DNA from: Thysanoteuthis rhombus
Lineage: Eukaryota; Mollusca; Cephalopoda; Oegopsida; Thysanoteuthidae
Length of the DNA: 64,000 nucleotides
NCBI GenBank assembly: GCA_963457665.1
Contig: OY735233.1
Coordinates: 45,091,392-45,155,391 of the forward strand
Direction of reading: 5' to 3'
The notes beneath the pieces are model-generated. The model ran no database searches, was not told the DNA's origin, and worked only from the letters and a program-made list of their open reading frames with translations. Below are positions 53,820 through 64,000 of the stretch, one piece after another. The position numbers and the translations under genes are program-made. Each line of letters opens with the position of its first letter. Within the stretch, counting starts at the first letter, position 1.

Positions 53820-54335
53820 CTTTTTGTTTGTTTGTTTGTTTGTTTGTTTCATTTATTCATTCTGTCTTGTTTCTTTCTGTCTTCTTTTTTTCTTTCTTTC
53901 ATTCATTCATTCATTCATTCTGTCTTCTTTCTCACTGTCTTGTTTCATTCTTTCTTGTTTGATGGCTTCTTCATTTCTTTCCTCTGTTAATAAGTCCTCT
54001 TTTCTTTCTTCTTTCTTTCTTTCTTCTATTGTTATTATCATCATTTCTTTCTTTCTTTCCCTTTAATTGTTTTCGTTTCTTCATTTTGTCTTTCAATCAT
54101 TCATCTTTAACCCTTTTCTTTCTTTTTTCCTTTAAAACCTTTTTTCTTTCTTTTGCCCCTTTTTCCTGTTTGTATAAATCTTTCTTTCTTTTCCTTTTCA
54201 TGTTTTTCCGTACTTTTTTTTTTTACAATTCAATTTTAGCCATTTTCCCCCTATTTTCTTTCTTTCTTTTGCTTTGTTCTTTTTCTTTCTATCCTTCTTT
54301 CTTTTTCCCTCTCATTCATTCTTGCCATTCAGTTT
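53820..54335 (+). repeat. Pyrimidine-rich TTTG/CTTT/CATT tract
   Basis: (TTTG)n at 53823-53848, (ATTC)n at 53899-53920, and many TTTCTTTC runs. Same character and strand as 52645-53155. Confidence 0.88.
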
Positions 54336-54377
54336 CTCTGTTGATGATTAGATTACATGGAAAGAAATAGATCAGAA

Positions 54378-54460
54378 TACACGTCGTGTAGCAGGCTAAA
54401 CTGGTTAACCGTTATTTGTGGGTTCGATCCTAGTCGGATACCCCACTATCGATGACCTTA
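54378..54460 (+). mobile_element. tRNA-derived SINE head
   Basis: GTAGCAGGCTAAACTGGTTA (A-box region), GTGGGTTCGATCCTAG (perfect B-box GGTTCGATCC) about 40 bases apart. The 5' and 3' acceptor halves do not pair, so this is not a working tRNA gene. Confidence 0.6.
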
Positions 54461-54717
54461 TACCAACTCATGCTGTTGATACATGTACTGGGCCGTGTGA
54501 CGTTTTTGTTCTTCTATCCGTAACACTGGGCTGTTCCACTCCGTAGTGGAAATTTTGCTGATAAAATTAACTCTTACTCACTATTCGAAACTATGGACTC
54601 TTCAGCTGAAACTAATCTACTTTTTTTCTTATCTTCTAAAATCATTTGATACAATTTCAAATATATCCGTGAATTTTTTTCTCGAGAATTGACCAGTTCT
54701 CAAATGAATCAAACAAT

Positions 54718-55150
54718 CTGAAACCTCCCACCAAAACTGACAACATATGTTTCGTCAGTTGTTAGGTTGGTCTGTCTGGCTTTGTATATATGTATGCACC
54801 GAATTTACAGGCCGCACAAATGGAGTTAGAGGGCTGAAATTTAAAAATATTAACTCCTTATTATGTTTAGAAAAATGTCCTTCTTGCTTTTTTTTTTTTA
54901 CTCCCCAATAGATTTTTAGTTGGATGTTCAATTTACAATGAATGTACACGCTAAATTGATCCCTTAATTTGTGTCCGGTAGCATTCACACTTGTCTTTCC
55001 TTTTGAAAATTCGGACTATTTTACTGATTACTGTCCAACAAAAAGTGATAGAAGTAACTTATTCATTGATCACCATTTTTTCTATTTTTTTTTTTATTGA
55101 TCACCCCTTGTACGGCATGCTACCCCAAAACGTTGGGTGACTTACCAGAC
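54718..55150 (+). repeat. REP-A copy
   Basis: CCACCAAAACTGACAACATA, GTCAGTTGTTAGGTTGGTCT, TAACTCCTTATTATGTTTAG, ATAGATTTTTAGTTGGATGT, TTTGAAAATTCGGACTATTT, TATTGATCACCCCTTGTACG, GTGACTTACCAGACCT. Confidence 0.65.
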
Positions 55151-55289
55151 CTATTTGAAAAAAAAAATTCTTTTTCACGTTTAATAGAAGAGTTTCTTTT
55201 TACATCTCTCTTCAAATATGCTGAGTATAATTATTTAATCATAATCTGGTTATTCAGATGTAAAATGATTTTTTTAGCTGATATAAACA

Positions 55290-55922
55290 ATTTTCATAAT
55301 GTTCCCTCATATTGAGCTATTCACTCGTATACAATATCTTTTAGGCGAATATTTACAATTTTATAACACTTCCTTCACTATGAAGTTATTCACTCGTATA
55401 ATAAACCTTTATGGCGAATATCAACAATTTTTATAATACTTCCTTTATTAAAGGGTTATTTACACGTTGAGGGAATCTTGTCGGAATTTATGATGCTTAT
55501 GGCTTCATTGGGTTGTTTACACATAAATTATAACTTTTAGGAGGAAACTAATAATTTTTATTATACTTCCTTCATTATGGGGTTATTTACACGTCAAATA
55601 AATATTTTAAGAGTTTATAATGCTTATGTTCTCATGGGGTTGCTTACATATACATTAAAACTTTTAGGAGGGTACTAACAATTTTTATCATGCTTCCTTC
55701 ATTCTGGGGTTCTTTATACTTCAAGTAAATCATTTAGGGATTAATAATGCTTACGCCTTCAGGGGATTGTTTGAAAATACATTAAAACTCATCGGAGGAT
55801 GCTAACAATATTCATTATACTTACTTTATTATGGGGTAACTTACACGTAAAGTAAATCTTTTAGGGAAACAATATTTTATTTTGCTTCTTTCATTGTGGG
55901 GTTGTTTACACGAAAAATAAAC
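55290..55922. repeat. Tandem array with alternating 70/57-bp units
   Basis: The core TTRTTTACACGT (variants TTATTCACTCG) recurs near 55317, 55386, 55456, 55513, 55583, 55640, 55710, 55767, 55837 and 55902. Spacings are about 69, 70, 57, 70, 57, 70, 57, 70 and 65. Long units carry CTTTTAGGAGGNNACTAAYA; short units lack it. The real period is thus a dimer of about 127 bp, with an older monomeric start. Confidence 0.85.
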
Positions 55923-55926
55923 ACAG

Positions 55927-56110
55927 GTAACTTAGACCACTTCAAAATATACCCCTTGGAACTGCACACACTTGTCCAAGCATTTCTTCAACTGACAGGA
56001 ACATTTCTTCTTTCGGGATCGCCCTCAGCTGCCATGTTACCTCCTTAATCTTGTCCACGAATTGAAATCTCTCTGAGACATCAAATATGGCTTTCTCAAT
56101 GAAAACAAAC
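55927..56110 (-). pseudogene. Mariner/Tc1-like transposase C-terminus, fossil
   Basis: The minus strand reads IEKAIFDVSERFQFVDKIKE then TWQLRAIPKEEMF. After a +1 shift it reads SCQLKKCLDKCVQFQGVYFE and a stop. The final K-C-x-x-x-x-G-x-YFE pattern followed by a stop is the usual C-terminus of mariner-like transposases and related proteins. No catalytic D residues are present in the window. Assignment is by motif memory only. Confidence 0.45.
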
Positions 56111-56424
56111 TACTGAAATTTGGTGCAATGAAATTTTGATTTGTTTGCATCAATACCACATATAATTTTCATTCGAAAGAGTGAATGGTTTATTTCCCAA
56201 AATTGACCATGGACCCGACAAATATATGATGCAGAACTCAAGAAGTTACGTGAAGTCCAGTTTGAATAAGCCTTGCCCATTGAATCATTGAAGTAAACTG
56301 AGGCAATGGATTCTCACTTGAAATTCCATTACCTTATGTACAATTAAATTTTCTTAGAAGCGCTCAGAATGATCCCCCCACCCCGAGAAAGCGAGAACAG
56401 ACCAGGAACGAATGCAATTTTAAC

Positions 56425-57045
56425 TTTCAAAGTCTTAAATTCCATTATTTCTCAACTATCAAGGGAGTCAATGAAGGTTAAAATGAAAGTTTAAAGGAAG
56501 AAGGAAAGTAATAGAAGCCACAAGAGAGGCACAATGTAGGGAAGAGGGTCCTGATTGTAAAGTTCAACACCTTAGCTCGCTTGATATTGAAAAGAGCGAA
56601 CAAATAAAAGCAATTTATCAATTTACTCTAATCAAAGCAATAAAAATATAATCTATGTATTTACCTATGCCTCTCTTTCATTAATTTTCTCGTCTCTTTT
56701 TATTCGTGTGCCGTTTTTAATTAACGGTATCCCCCCCCCCCAAAAAAAACAACCCATAGTTTAATTTCTTCAAGCAGAATTCGAAGATTATCTCCCTTAG
56801 ATAGATGAAAATTACCTTAATAACATGCTAAAATAATTTCTTTTCTTTTTTCTATTATATGTGCTTTGTTTTTAAAATGGAGTGAGGAAAGGCATGAACA
56901 TCACTAATTTGCAATCAGGACCACCTTCCCTACATTGTACCAAGTCTTTTTTTCTTCGTTTTTGAACGTTTAACTTTTTATTCCTTCCCTTGATAATTGA
57001 AGAATAAATGGCTTTAAGACGTTAAACTTTAAAATTACCAAATTT
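56425..57045. repeat. Long inverted repeat, foldback-like, ~620 bp
   Basis: The left arm 56425-56560 and right arm 56910-57045 are reverse complements with about 75 per cent identity by eye. Shared blocks include ACAATGTAGGGAAG, GGTCCTGATTG and TATCAAGGGA. The ~350-bp centre has a poly-C run and no ORF. It may be a MITE related to the mariner fossil just upstream (inference). Confidence 0.7.
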
Positions 57046-57169
57046 CGAAATTAATCAGCTTGGCAATAGAACGCGTCTCGAGACTCAGTCGTGTCCAAAA
57101 TTCAGTAATGAGGTATCAACAATCGTTTTGGTTTTGAATCACGACAAAGATGTCCACTACAAGAGGTTC

Positions 57170-57520
57170 GTGGATAATGCAATGTTTAGCACGTCTGCCT
57201 CACACACTGAGGGTCTCAGGTTTGATTCCAGGTTTGAATGAACGGTATGAAAAAAACTCTTCATATTTCCCTGTTCATTCAGTAGCTAACTGAGTACACT
57301 CTAAGCTATGTGATTAGGGTAGAGGTATAGCTTCAATGGAATTGTATCCAATTAAGAGGATGATTATGAAAAAAAAACAAACTTGTAAGAAAAAAGTCCT
57401 GGTCTCGACCAGACTTGAAACTTACGAAGATAACTGGGCAGACACAAGCAATTGATACCAAGATTTCATCACTGATCGTACATACTCAAACATGGGTTAT
57501 CTCTCAATTGACGGATGCTT
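57170..57520 (+). mobile_element. tRNA-derived SINE (family T2), copy 3, best preserved
   Basis: Head at 57170-57231: GGATAATGCAATGTTTAGCA, CGTCTGCCTCACACACTGAG, TCTCAGGTTTGATTCCAGG. Body: AAACTCTTCATATTTCC, TGAGTACACTCTAAGCTATG, CCTGGTCTCGACCAGACTTG. Tail: GGGTTATCTCTCAATTGACG. The (T)n and then an RTE 3' tail follow at once. Confidence 0.8.
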
Positions 57521-57539
57521 TCCTTTTTTTTTTTTTAAC

Positions 57540-57614
<75 letters not shown>

Positions 57615-57702
57615 TCTTTTAACGTCCGTCGTTGGACATAGACATTCCCCATGATTCGCCGCACTTCTCTATCGTGGGCGTCGCAGAGCCAGTATTTTCT
57701 AA
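57540..57702 (-). mobile_element. RTE-type LINE, very short 3' end with long (CAT)n tail
   Basis: (CAT)n of about 75 bp at 57541-57614, CTTTTAACGTCCGTCGTTGG and CTATCGTGGGCGTCGCAGAG, truncated at AGTATTTTCTAATTC. Confidence 0.88.
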
Positions 57703-58935
57703 TTCAACGAGATTACCTGGTAATAAACAGCGGGTGTTCGAAGACGGGAGCAACAATACATCTATGTAATGAACAGTGTCGTATTCTCTACATGTTTCTC
57801 TATCCATAATTGTTGACTCTTCCACTTAAACGAATCAATTTTGCCAATGGAAGTGTCGCCATTTGCAATATTGGACTCTTACACTTCAAATGGTATAGTC
57901 ACTTTTTTTTTTTTTAAATTGATCCTCAGATGACTCTGATTCATTCACATTGTAAACAGCTTTGGAGTAGTGAAATATTTAGCTTTAAAAGTAGAGTACA
58001 CAATGTAAAGAAACCGCTCAAACTGCACAAAAACCCGGCAGATATTTTATCATTTACATCACGGCCTCTGGTACATTAATGAATCTTAAATACCTAAAAA
58101 GTTACAATGCATAGATTGAGATTTTTCGTTTTCTTTCAAATTAAATCAAAACCGAACAAAAGCTCTTATATTTTGTTTATTTCCAAAACAAATATTTTGG
58201 GCACATTGTTATGCATATCAAAATCAAAGGTACTCTTTAAAGTTTCCAAATAAAACTGATATAGGAATTCTGACCGTAAAAACAACGAAAATACCGCGCG
58301 TGGGACTGGATCAAAAAATTTCACCAGTGTTTAACAAAAACAAAATCAGTGATTATGTTCAAATAACATGACATATCTATTGTAATAAGCAATAGTATTC
58401 ATTGTAATAAGCATCAGAATTTTAATTCAGAGTGTTTAAGCTTCCAAGTTAAAAAATAACTGAGCAGTGTAGTTCTAAAAATAACGGAAACATCGCGATT
58501 GTCAAACATTGAATTCTATTTTTTGCAACCTTTCAAGAATGGCTCGTTGGGCGTTTATCATGCGTGCAAGAAAAGATAAACAAAATACTGATGCACATTT
58601 TTTTATCAATTGATTTTCATCTAAGATACCAAAGATTATGCTAATAGGCAATAATGCTCTCGTACCAACTAAAAGTTCTCTCAATCCAATCGTATTATTG
58701 TATGGAACTCTCTCTATATATTTCTTTTCTTGAATTTTGTATCTGTTTGAGTACCATCCATTTTGTCTTTTATGATAATATTCTAATTGTATGTGCGGGT
58801 CTGTTACCAGTGGGTAGAAGGCAAACTAATATATACCGAAAAATTGCACAATAACTTCAAAAGAAAAACCTTCCGTTACTTTGAGTCTTAGGTGAAAAAC
58901 TTGGTAAGTGATTGTATCAAACAGCAAATCAAACA
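57703..58935. other. No recognised gene
   Basis: AT-rich sequence with short ORFs lacking motifs. No internal matches noticed. Confidence 0.4.
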
Positions 58936-58937
<2 letters not shown>

Positions 58938-58978
<41 letters not shown>

Positions 58979-59043
58979 GCAACAACAACAACAATAATAA
59001 TAATAACAGCAACAACGACAATAATAATAATAATGATAATAAA
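58938..59043. repeat. Compound (AAT)n / (AAC)n / (AAT)n repeat
   Basis: AAT array, AACAACAAC, AAT, AGCAACAACGAC, AAT. It resembles a decayed LINE tail but no recognisable LINE 3' UTR precedes it. Confidence 0.9.
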
Positions 59044-59264
59044 ACACCCGATTCTTCATGAGAGACAATCACTTCCTAAAATAAAAAACAAACAAACAAA
59101 AAAAAAAACAAAAAAAAAAAACAAACAAACAAACAATAGGAATCTCCTTACTATAACAATATACAATAGAACGATCAAAATCCTATCAGAGGAAATAAAT
59201 ATCATACATATAACTATTCTAAATAATGTAATATACGTTACTGTGTAAACAGCAACAAATATCG

Positions 59265-61455
59265 TTGAAAGAGACTAAGAACAAATAGGAATATACAACC
59301 AGAATGGAAAGAAAAGACACAGAAGGCAATTGATTTCCTGAAGGGAGAAACATCTATAGTTGATGAGCTCTCTAAAGGAGTGAACATTAAAACCAAAGAT
59401 GCAGAAAGATCAAGAGGAAATATAAACTAACAATAGAAAAAGACTTACCTCCAATTGGAGAAATAATCAAACAGAAGATACAAATTAGAGCCCAAAGGGT
59501 AAGACAGTTTGAAAAAAATAATTAGATTTTACTGTCCAGATCTGGCGTTTAATATAGACGCCCAGGAATTCTACCGAGCGATGGGCAGGCAGCCAGCGGA
59601 GATTAAAGAACCACCTTTAATTGATGATGTAGGAAGATTTTGGGCAAACGTTTGGGGCAACAGTTAAACGTTCAACACAAATTTAGAGTGGCTTAGGAGT
59701 GAAGATGAAAGAATAAAAGGTAAAACCTTACAGAAATGGAGCTATATAACAATGGAAGAAGTTCATGATACTCCGTGGAAGACACACAAATGGACATCGC
59801 CTGGGATGGATAAAATCCCCAATTTATGTTTAAACACACTTTCATCAGCCCACGTGAATTTAACAAAAAAACTCCCCAACATCATAAACTTCTAACATGA
59901 AGCGCCAGCGTGATTAAGCAATGGTACCTCTTACTCAAAAGCTATGGAACAAAGGACCCCGAAAACCACAGGCCCATCACTTGCCTCACAACCACCTAGA
60001 AATTGGTCAATACTATCAAATAGGGTGTACTCTCAACTGGAAAACAACAATATATTTCTGCAAGAAGAAAGAGGCTGCGAAAGAAGTTCTTATGGGTGCG
60101 AAGAACAACTTCTAATTAATAAAATGATACCCGACAACTGTCAAGCTAAACGCTGTAATCTAAGTACAGTCATGATAGATTACCAAAAGGCATTCGACAG
60201 TGTGCTATACACTAACAACCTCAGAAATATATAAGATTGAACCAGCAATTATTGATTTCCTCAAACATAACCTGGCACTAAACTCTCCCTCAATAACAAT
60301 AAAGGTACTTCTGAATCCAGGAATATAGCCATTAACTGTGGAATCTTCCAAGGAATTCTCTATCATCCTTCTTTTTATTTTTAACCCTCATTCATCGTTC
60401 AAGTAAACTCAACTCTACCTATGGACATAAAACCGGTAACAAGAGAATAAACCACATGTTTTTGGACGATCTTAGATTCCAGGGAAGGTATGTCTCAGAG
60501 TTGAGGGGACTGTTGCAAATTGTTAACAGGTTCAGTTTTGATATTGGAATGAAATTTGATCTCAATAAGTGTGCAAAAGCCAGAAAGTGGTAGAGGAATG
60601 TTCCAGTTAGAATTGTTCCACAAAACTGAAACAATTGGCCAATACGCTCACCTGCAGGCAACTGACAAGTGGATGTTATCTCAGGTGAAAAACCACGAAA
60701 CGGCAAAAGGGTTCACATTTGTGAGGGAATCAAATGCATGGTCAATCATGACCTACATAAACCAACTAGTCTCTATAAAAGCTACAACAAAGGTCGCAAA
60801 ATAATGTAAAAACTACAGCCAAGTGACAAGGACTATCAATATTAAAAGAACAGTGGTAACAGAAATCCCTGCTCGGCCAATACCCACTTCACGCCCAAGA
60901 GGCTAATGTAGATAATACCAAAAACCCATTAGTGGCAACGAAGTTCATGATTAAAAGTTGAAACGAAGGACTTCATTCTTGCTGCCCAAGACCAGAGCCT
61001 TTCTATCAGGAACTTCCTAGCAGATATTATCAAAAGCGATGCTCACTCCAACTGTAGGTTCTGTGACAGCGCAACTGAGACTGTCAACCACCTGATATCT
61101 GGATGTTCTGTTCTAGCCCCCAATGAATATAGTTTTAGACGCGATGGAGTGGACCAGTACTTCCACTGGATTGTCTATAAGCTCTATGGCGCACCTCACA
61201 CTGTACATTGGTATGGACACCAATCAGACCCCGTACCTGGAACACAACATGTGACAATATTATGATATTTCCCAGTACACACGGATCGAACCATCAAAGC
61301 CAATCGTCCAGACATAATTATTAAAGGTAGAAAGGAAAAGAAGTACTTATTAATAGATACGACCATTCCACCAGACAAAAATATATTTGTAAAAGAGTTT
61401 GAAGAATTGTCCAAGTACAACAAACTGGAAATAAAGATTATTGATACAACCTGAG
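59265..61455 (+). pseudogene. RLE LINE family 2 ORF remnant, copy B
   Basis: Frame fragments: EEVHDTPWKTHKW and TSPGMDKIPN near 59755-59820; MIDYQKAFDSVLYTN (RT motif A) near 60170; NCGIFQGIL-type damage of the motif B region near 60336; HMFLDDLRF (catalytic box as FLDD) near 60455; thumb remnants; zinc knuckle CRFCDSATETVNHLISGC near 61050-61103; RLE signature RPDIIIKGRKEKKYLLIDTT near 61303-61362, again PD-X14-D. The C-terminal part from the zinc knuckle is well preserved despite a damaged RT. Confidence 0.8.
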
Positions 61456-61770
61456 ACTTAAACAATACCCGTTGTCATAGGAGACCTTGTGGGTGGTAAA
61501 AAGTCATAACATCGTTGGCTACACAAAGTTTGTAGCTGAAACTCGTTGTGTAATAAATACTATTAGACATCAAAAGAAAAACATAATAAAAGCAATAATG
61601 GTGTTCATAATAAACAGATGTGTCGGTCAAAGAGTTTGAAAAGCTATCCAAGTACGAAGACTTAGAAATAGAAATTGGAAAAATGTGGCAGTTGAAGATC
61701 TTGTTGATAGTAGGTGTTCTTAGGCTGATCGAGAGAAGAATTCATAAGCATTTATAAATAAATACTTATA
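59265..61770 (+). mobile_element. RLE-type LINE family 2, copy B
   Basis: Longer relative of the 13.1 kb copy. It includes the region before the RT (LPPIGEIIKQKIQIRAQRVR near 59452), WANVWGNS near 59642, RT remnants, zinc knuckle and RLE end. A second small piece of the RLE end (EFEKLSKYEDLEIEIGKMW, 61625-61685) follows about 200 bp after the first, so the 3' end is duplicated or two copies are nested. Confidence 0.78.
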
Positions 61771-62139
61771 AAATATTGCTTATGGAAACCCCCAAATAGT
61801 TTTAGCTAGTACGGACAGTACCCTAAGAGAAGTATTATCTACATAATTAGTAATAATTTTACGTTTGCAATTAACCTTTTAGTTCAAAATCACTTTGGTA
61901 ATTCCAGCCTAAATTGTATATCTCTGTTCTAGATAAATGATTCAACATATTCATATCATCTCTCACCTCAGGCACTCAGGTTGAGACCCGTCTGGAGATA
62001 TAAACACACAAAAGATCAGAAGCAAATCATAATGATAAAAATGATAATACTCGTCTGTTGCAATCAAAATAGAATGAGATAAAGATTAGGAGAGAGGAAA
62101 ACATTATCACAGAAAGGCAACAAAGAATAATTTAAGACG

Positions 62140-62830
62140 CTGAAAATGTTTTATCAAAGTTATCATAAAGTTGGCCTTCACATGAACTTCAGCAAAGCAA
62201 AGGTCATGGACAACAAACATGTTGAAGACAGACGCACAACGATCGAAATCGAGATGGCAGAGCTGGAGAAAGTAGACCACTACATCTACCGAGGACAACG
62301 AATCTCAATGAAATCCCCGAAAATAGGAAAAAAATCAAGCAAAGAATCACATTGAGTTGGCGACCTTGCGATAGAGCAATGAAAAGAACATGAAAATCCC
62401 ATTAGTCTTGGAAAGAGGGGTCTACAACCAATGCATCCCCGTCCGATAGTCACCTATGGAGCTGAAATAATCTAACCAAAAGATTGGCTCTAAAACTAAG
62501 AAACATGCAACATGCACATGAGAGAATCATGCTCAACCCTACACGGAGAGATCATAAGACAGCACAGTATATTAGAGGAAAAACAGGAGCCTGAGATATT
62601 ATACAATCCATTAGGGAACTCGAATGGTATTGGGCTGGTAACGTTGCAAGAATATCAGACAACTGTTGGACATCACGACTCCCAACATGGATCCTCAGAG
62701 ATCACATGCGAAACCGTGGCCGGCAGAATATAAAATGGCAAGACGAACTAAACAACTTCAGAAACTCATAGTAGAGAAGTGTGGGGAATCCTGGGGATAC
62801 AAAAAGGCTGATGAAAGCTGATGTGGAAAC
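62140..62830 (+). mobile_element. RTE-type LINE, 3' third (plus strand), collinear
   Basis: KVGLHMNFSKAKVM, RTTIEIEMAELEKVDHYIYR and GQRISMKSPKIGKKSS in one frame from 62146 to 62355. Then NPISLGKR, QPMHPRPIVTYGAE, RNMQHAHERIM-type codons with a shift, GTLQEYQTTVGHHDSQHG, and the end at GGCTGATGAAAGCTGATG. This copy shows the element's normal order and is the reference for the deletions and inversion seen elsewhere. Confidence 0.82.
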
Positions 62831-63155
62831 CCCACTTCAAGTCAGAGGCTGGAGATGACTGGGGTTTTCAGTCGTAACAAGAACAAAAACGATGTTCTGA
62901 GTCGCTGAACCAAACTGATATAAAGTAAACATTTCCCTACGATTATTTGAAATCACGACCAAATGATCAGTAGGTGACTTCCTTACCGATTGAGCCAAAC
63001 TGACACATATGACAATTCATGGTACGAATATACAAGGGGTTATTTCATTCTGAGGAATGAAATACATTTATAACAAAAAATATTTATTTGTATTCATTTA
63101 CTAGAATTTACCCGTCAAAAACGATGGGACTATTTGTGTACCTCTACGCTCGGGA

Positions 63156-63284
63156 ACTGGACAGTCAGTAAGGCTGAATTTAAGCGATATACTTATTTTA
63201 GTTTAAATTTCTCATCCACCAGAATGCTCTATTCCTATGGAAGAGCATTGCATAAGCTTATAATGAATGAGTTACCCCACTTAA

Positions 63285-63286
<2 letters not shown>
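63156..63286. repeat. REP-G, copy 2
   Basis: GAACTGGACAGTCAGTAAGG to ATGAATGAGTTACCCCACTT. Collinear with 22915-23060. Confidence 0.7.

Positions 63287-63370
<84 letters not shown>
63287..63370. repeat. (AT)n microsatellite
   Basis: A pure TA array of 84 bp at the position of a short ATATATAT in SINE-V copy 2. Confidence 0.97.
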
Positions 63371-63375
<5 letters not shown>

Positions 63376-63630
63376 CAGAAGTTGCTGTTATCATTTTCAG
63401 TCAGGATAGAAGTAAGGGCAGGGTTTGACCCTGCAGCAGCCAGATAAAAATGGCGACGATAACACCTATGGAAATGATTATCATATAAAAAGAAAAATAA
63501 GATTTATCACCTTTTCGTGAAAGAAAACAAAAATACATTTTTTGTGCCAAGATTTTGTTTTGGGCAGAAATTTTGCCAAAGTGAAAAGGAGAAGAAAAAG
63601 AACAGAAAGAAGAAGAGATTAGAGAGATTG

Positions 63631-63636
<6 letters not shown>

Positions 63637-63691
<55 letters not shown>
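63637..63691 (+). repeat. (GA)n microsatellite
   Basis: A pure GA array within a purine-rich stretch that runs to the end of the window. Confidence 0.97.
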
Positions 63692-63834
63692 TAGATGGAT
63701 AGAGAAAGAGAGGGAAAGTGGGGGAAGTGAGTTGAGAGTTAGAGAAGGTGAGAAAGAGAAAGATGAACAAAATCTAGTGAAAAAGGCTGATTGAATGAGT
63801 GACCAAGGGAAAGAAGAGAATAAAGTTGGTGATT

Positions 63835-63878
<44 letters not shown>
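63835..63878 (+). repeat. (GA)n microsatellite, second array
   Basis: A pure GA array. The flanking 63580-63990 is almost all purine on the plus strand; the Arg/Glu and Ser/Leu ORFs are artefacts. Confidence 0.97.
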
Positions 63879-63881
<3 letters not shown>

Positions 63882-64000
63882 GTGGCAGAGGGATAGGGGA
63901 ACAGGGAGAGATGTCAAAGGCACAAAGAAAATGAAAAATGATGACAGAAAAAGAAAGAAAAATATGGAAATCTGTAAAAATGAAAACAAAGTTTAGCATA

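Larger units (their letters stand above)
62836..63450 (-). mobile_element. Composite SINE (family V), copy 3, interrupted
   Basis: 62836-63070 matches 19745-20040 (tRNA-like block near 62943-63000). 63371-63450 matches the distal end (GGGTTTGACCCTGCAGCAGC). Between them are a REP-G copy (63156-63290) and (AT)n, so either REP-G is part of a longer composite or it inserted here. Confidence 0.65.

Noticed and set aside
55290-55922. Tandem array as a CRISPR array
   Set aside because: There are no variable spacers; whole units are repeated and diverged, and the context is eukaryotic.
63507-63999. Ser-Leu and Arg-Glu repeat ORFs
   Set aside because: Readings of (GA)n and purine-rich sequence on opposite strands.

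Overview
This 64 kb window reads as AT-rich, repeat-saturated intergenic or intronic DNA from an animal nuclear genome. I found no convincing host protein-coding gene and no functional tRNA or rRNA gene. The evidence for a metazoan is the set of non-LTR retrotransposons (restriction-like-endonuclease LINEs and an RTE-type LINE), the tRNA-derived SINEs, the hAT-like and palindromic MITEs, and the very long (AT)n, (AAT)n, (CAT)n, (GA)n, (GT)n and CTTT-type tracts. An invertebrate is most likely. The overall style would fit a mollusc such as a cephalopod, but that is a guess and the sequence does not fix the taxon.

Layout. 0.2-2.3 kb: three RTE-type fragments on the minus strand and a tRNA-derived SINE. 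2.3-7.1 kb: two head-to-tail copies of an RLE-type LINE (R2/R4/Dong-like). The first is broken by stops and frameshifts. The second is 5'-truncated but open from the RT palm to its stop, and it starts exactly in the (AAT)n tail of the first. 7.1-11.4 kb: a composite SINE, (GACC)n, (AT)n, and an RTE fragment between two direct repeats. 11.5-13.1 kb: a third RLE LINE copy, again starting inside (AAT)n. 13.1-15.1 kb: a decayed copy of a second RLE LINE family. 15.1-16.2 kb: a GC-rich tandem repeat of about 415 bp. 17-32 kb: RTE pieces, SINE copies, the 3' end of another RLE LINE, several (AT)n tracts and a degenerate minisatellite. 32-47 kb: hAT-like MITEs, a long inverted repeat, many copies of an unnamed ~600 bp repeat (called REP-A here), a tandemly built repeat (REP-H), and an RTE fragment that keeps RT motifs. 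47-52 kb: an RTE copy with a 5' inversion, a 129-bp palindrome, and a MITE split by other repeats. 52-57 kb: CTTT-rich tracts, an alternating 57/70-bp tandem array, a mariner-like fossil and a foldback-like inverted repeat. 57-64 kb: SINE, RTE, a second copy of RLE family 2, SINE, (AT)n and (GA)n.

How the parts relate. The autonomous-type parts are the RT, zinc-knuckle and restriction-like endonuclease domains of the RLE LINEs and the RT of the RTE family. SINEs and MITEs are the non-autonomous passengers. Several microsatellites are tails or internal expansions of these elements rather than independent features. The best leads for something under-described are the duplicated GCAA-tetraloop hairpins in the 3' UTR of the (AAT)n-associated LINE, its precise junctions with (AAT)n, the 129-bp palindrome at 49.1 kb, and the alternating tandem array at 55.3 kb. 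Family names, similarity estimates and boundaries come from reading by eye; no database search was possible.
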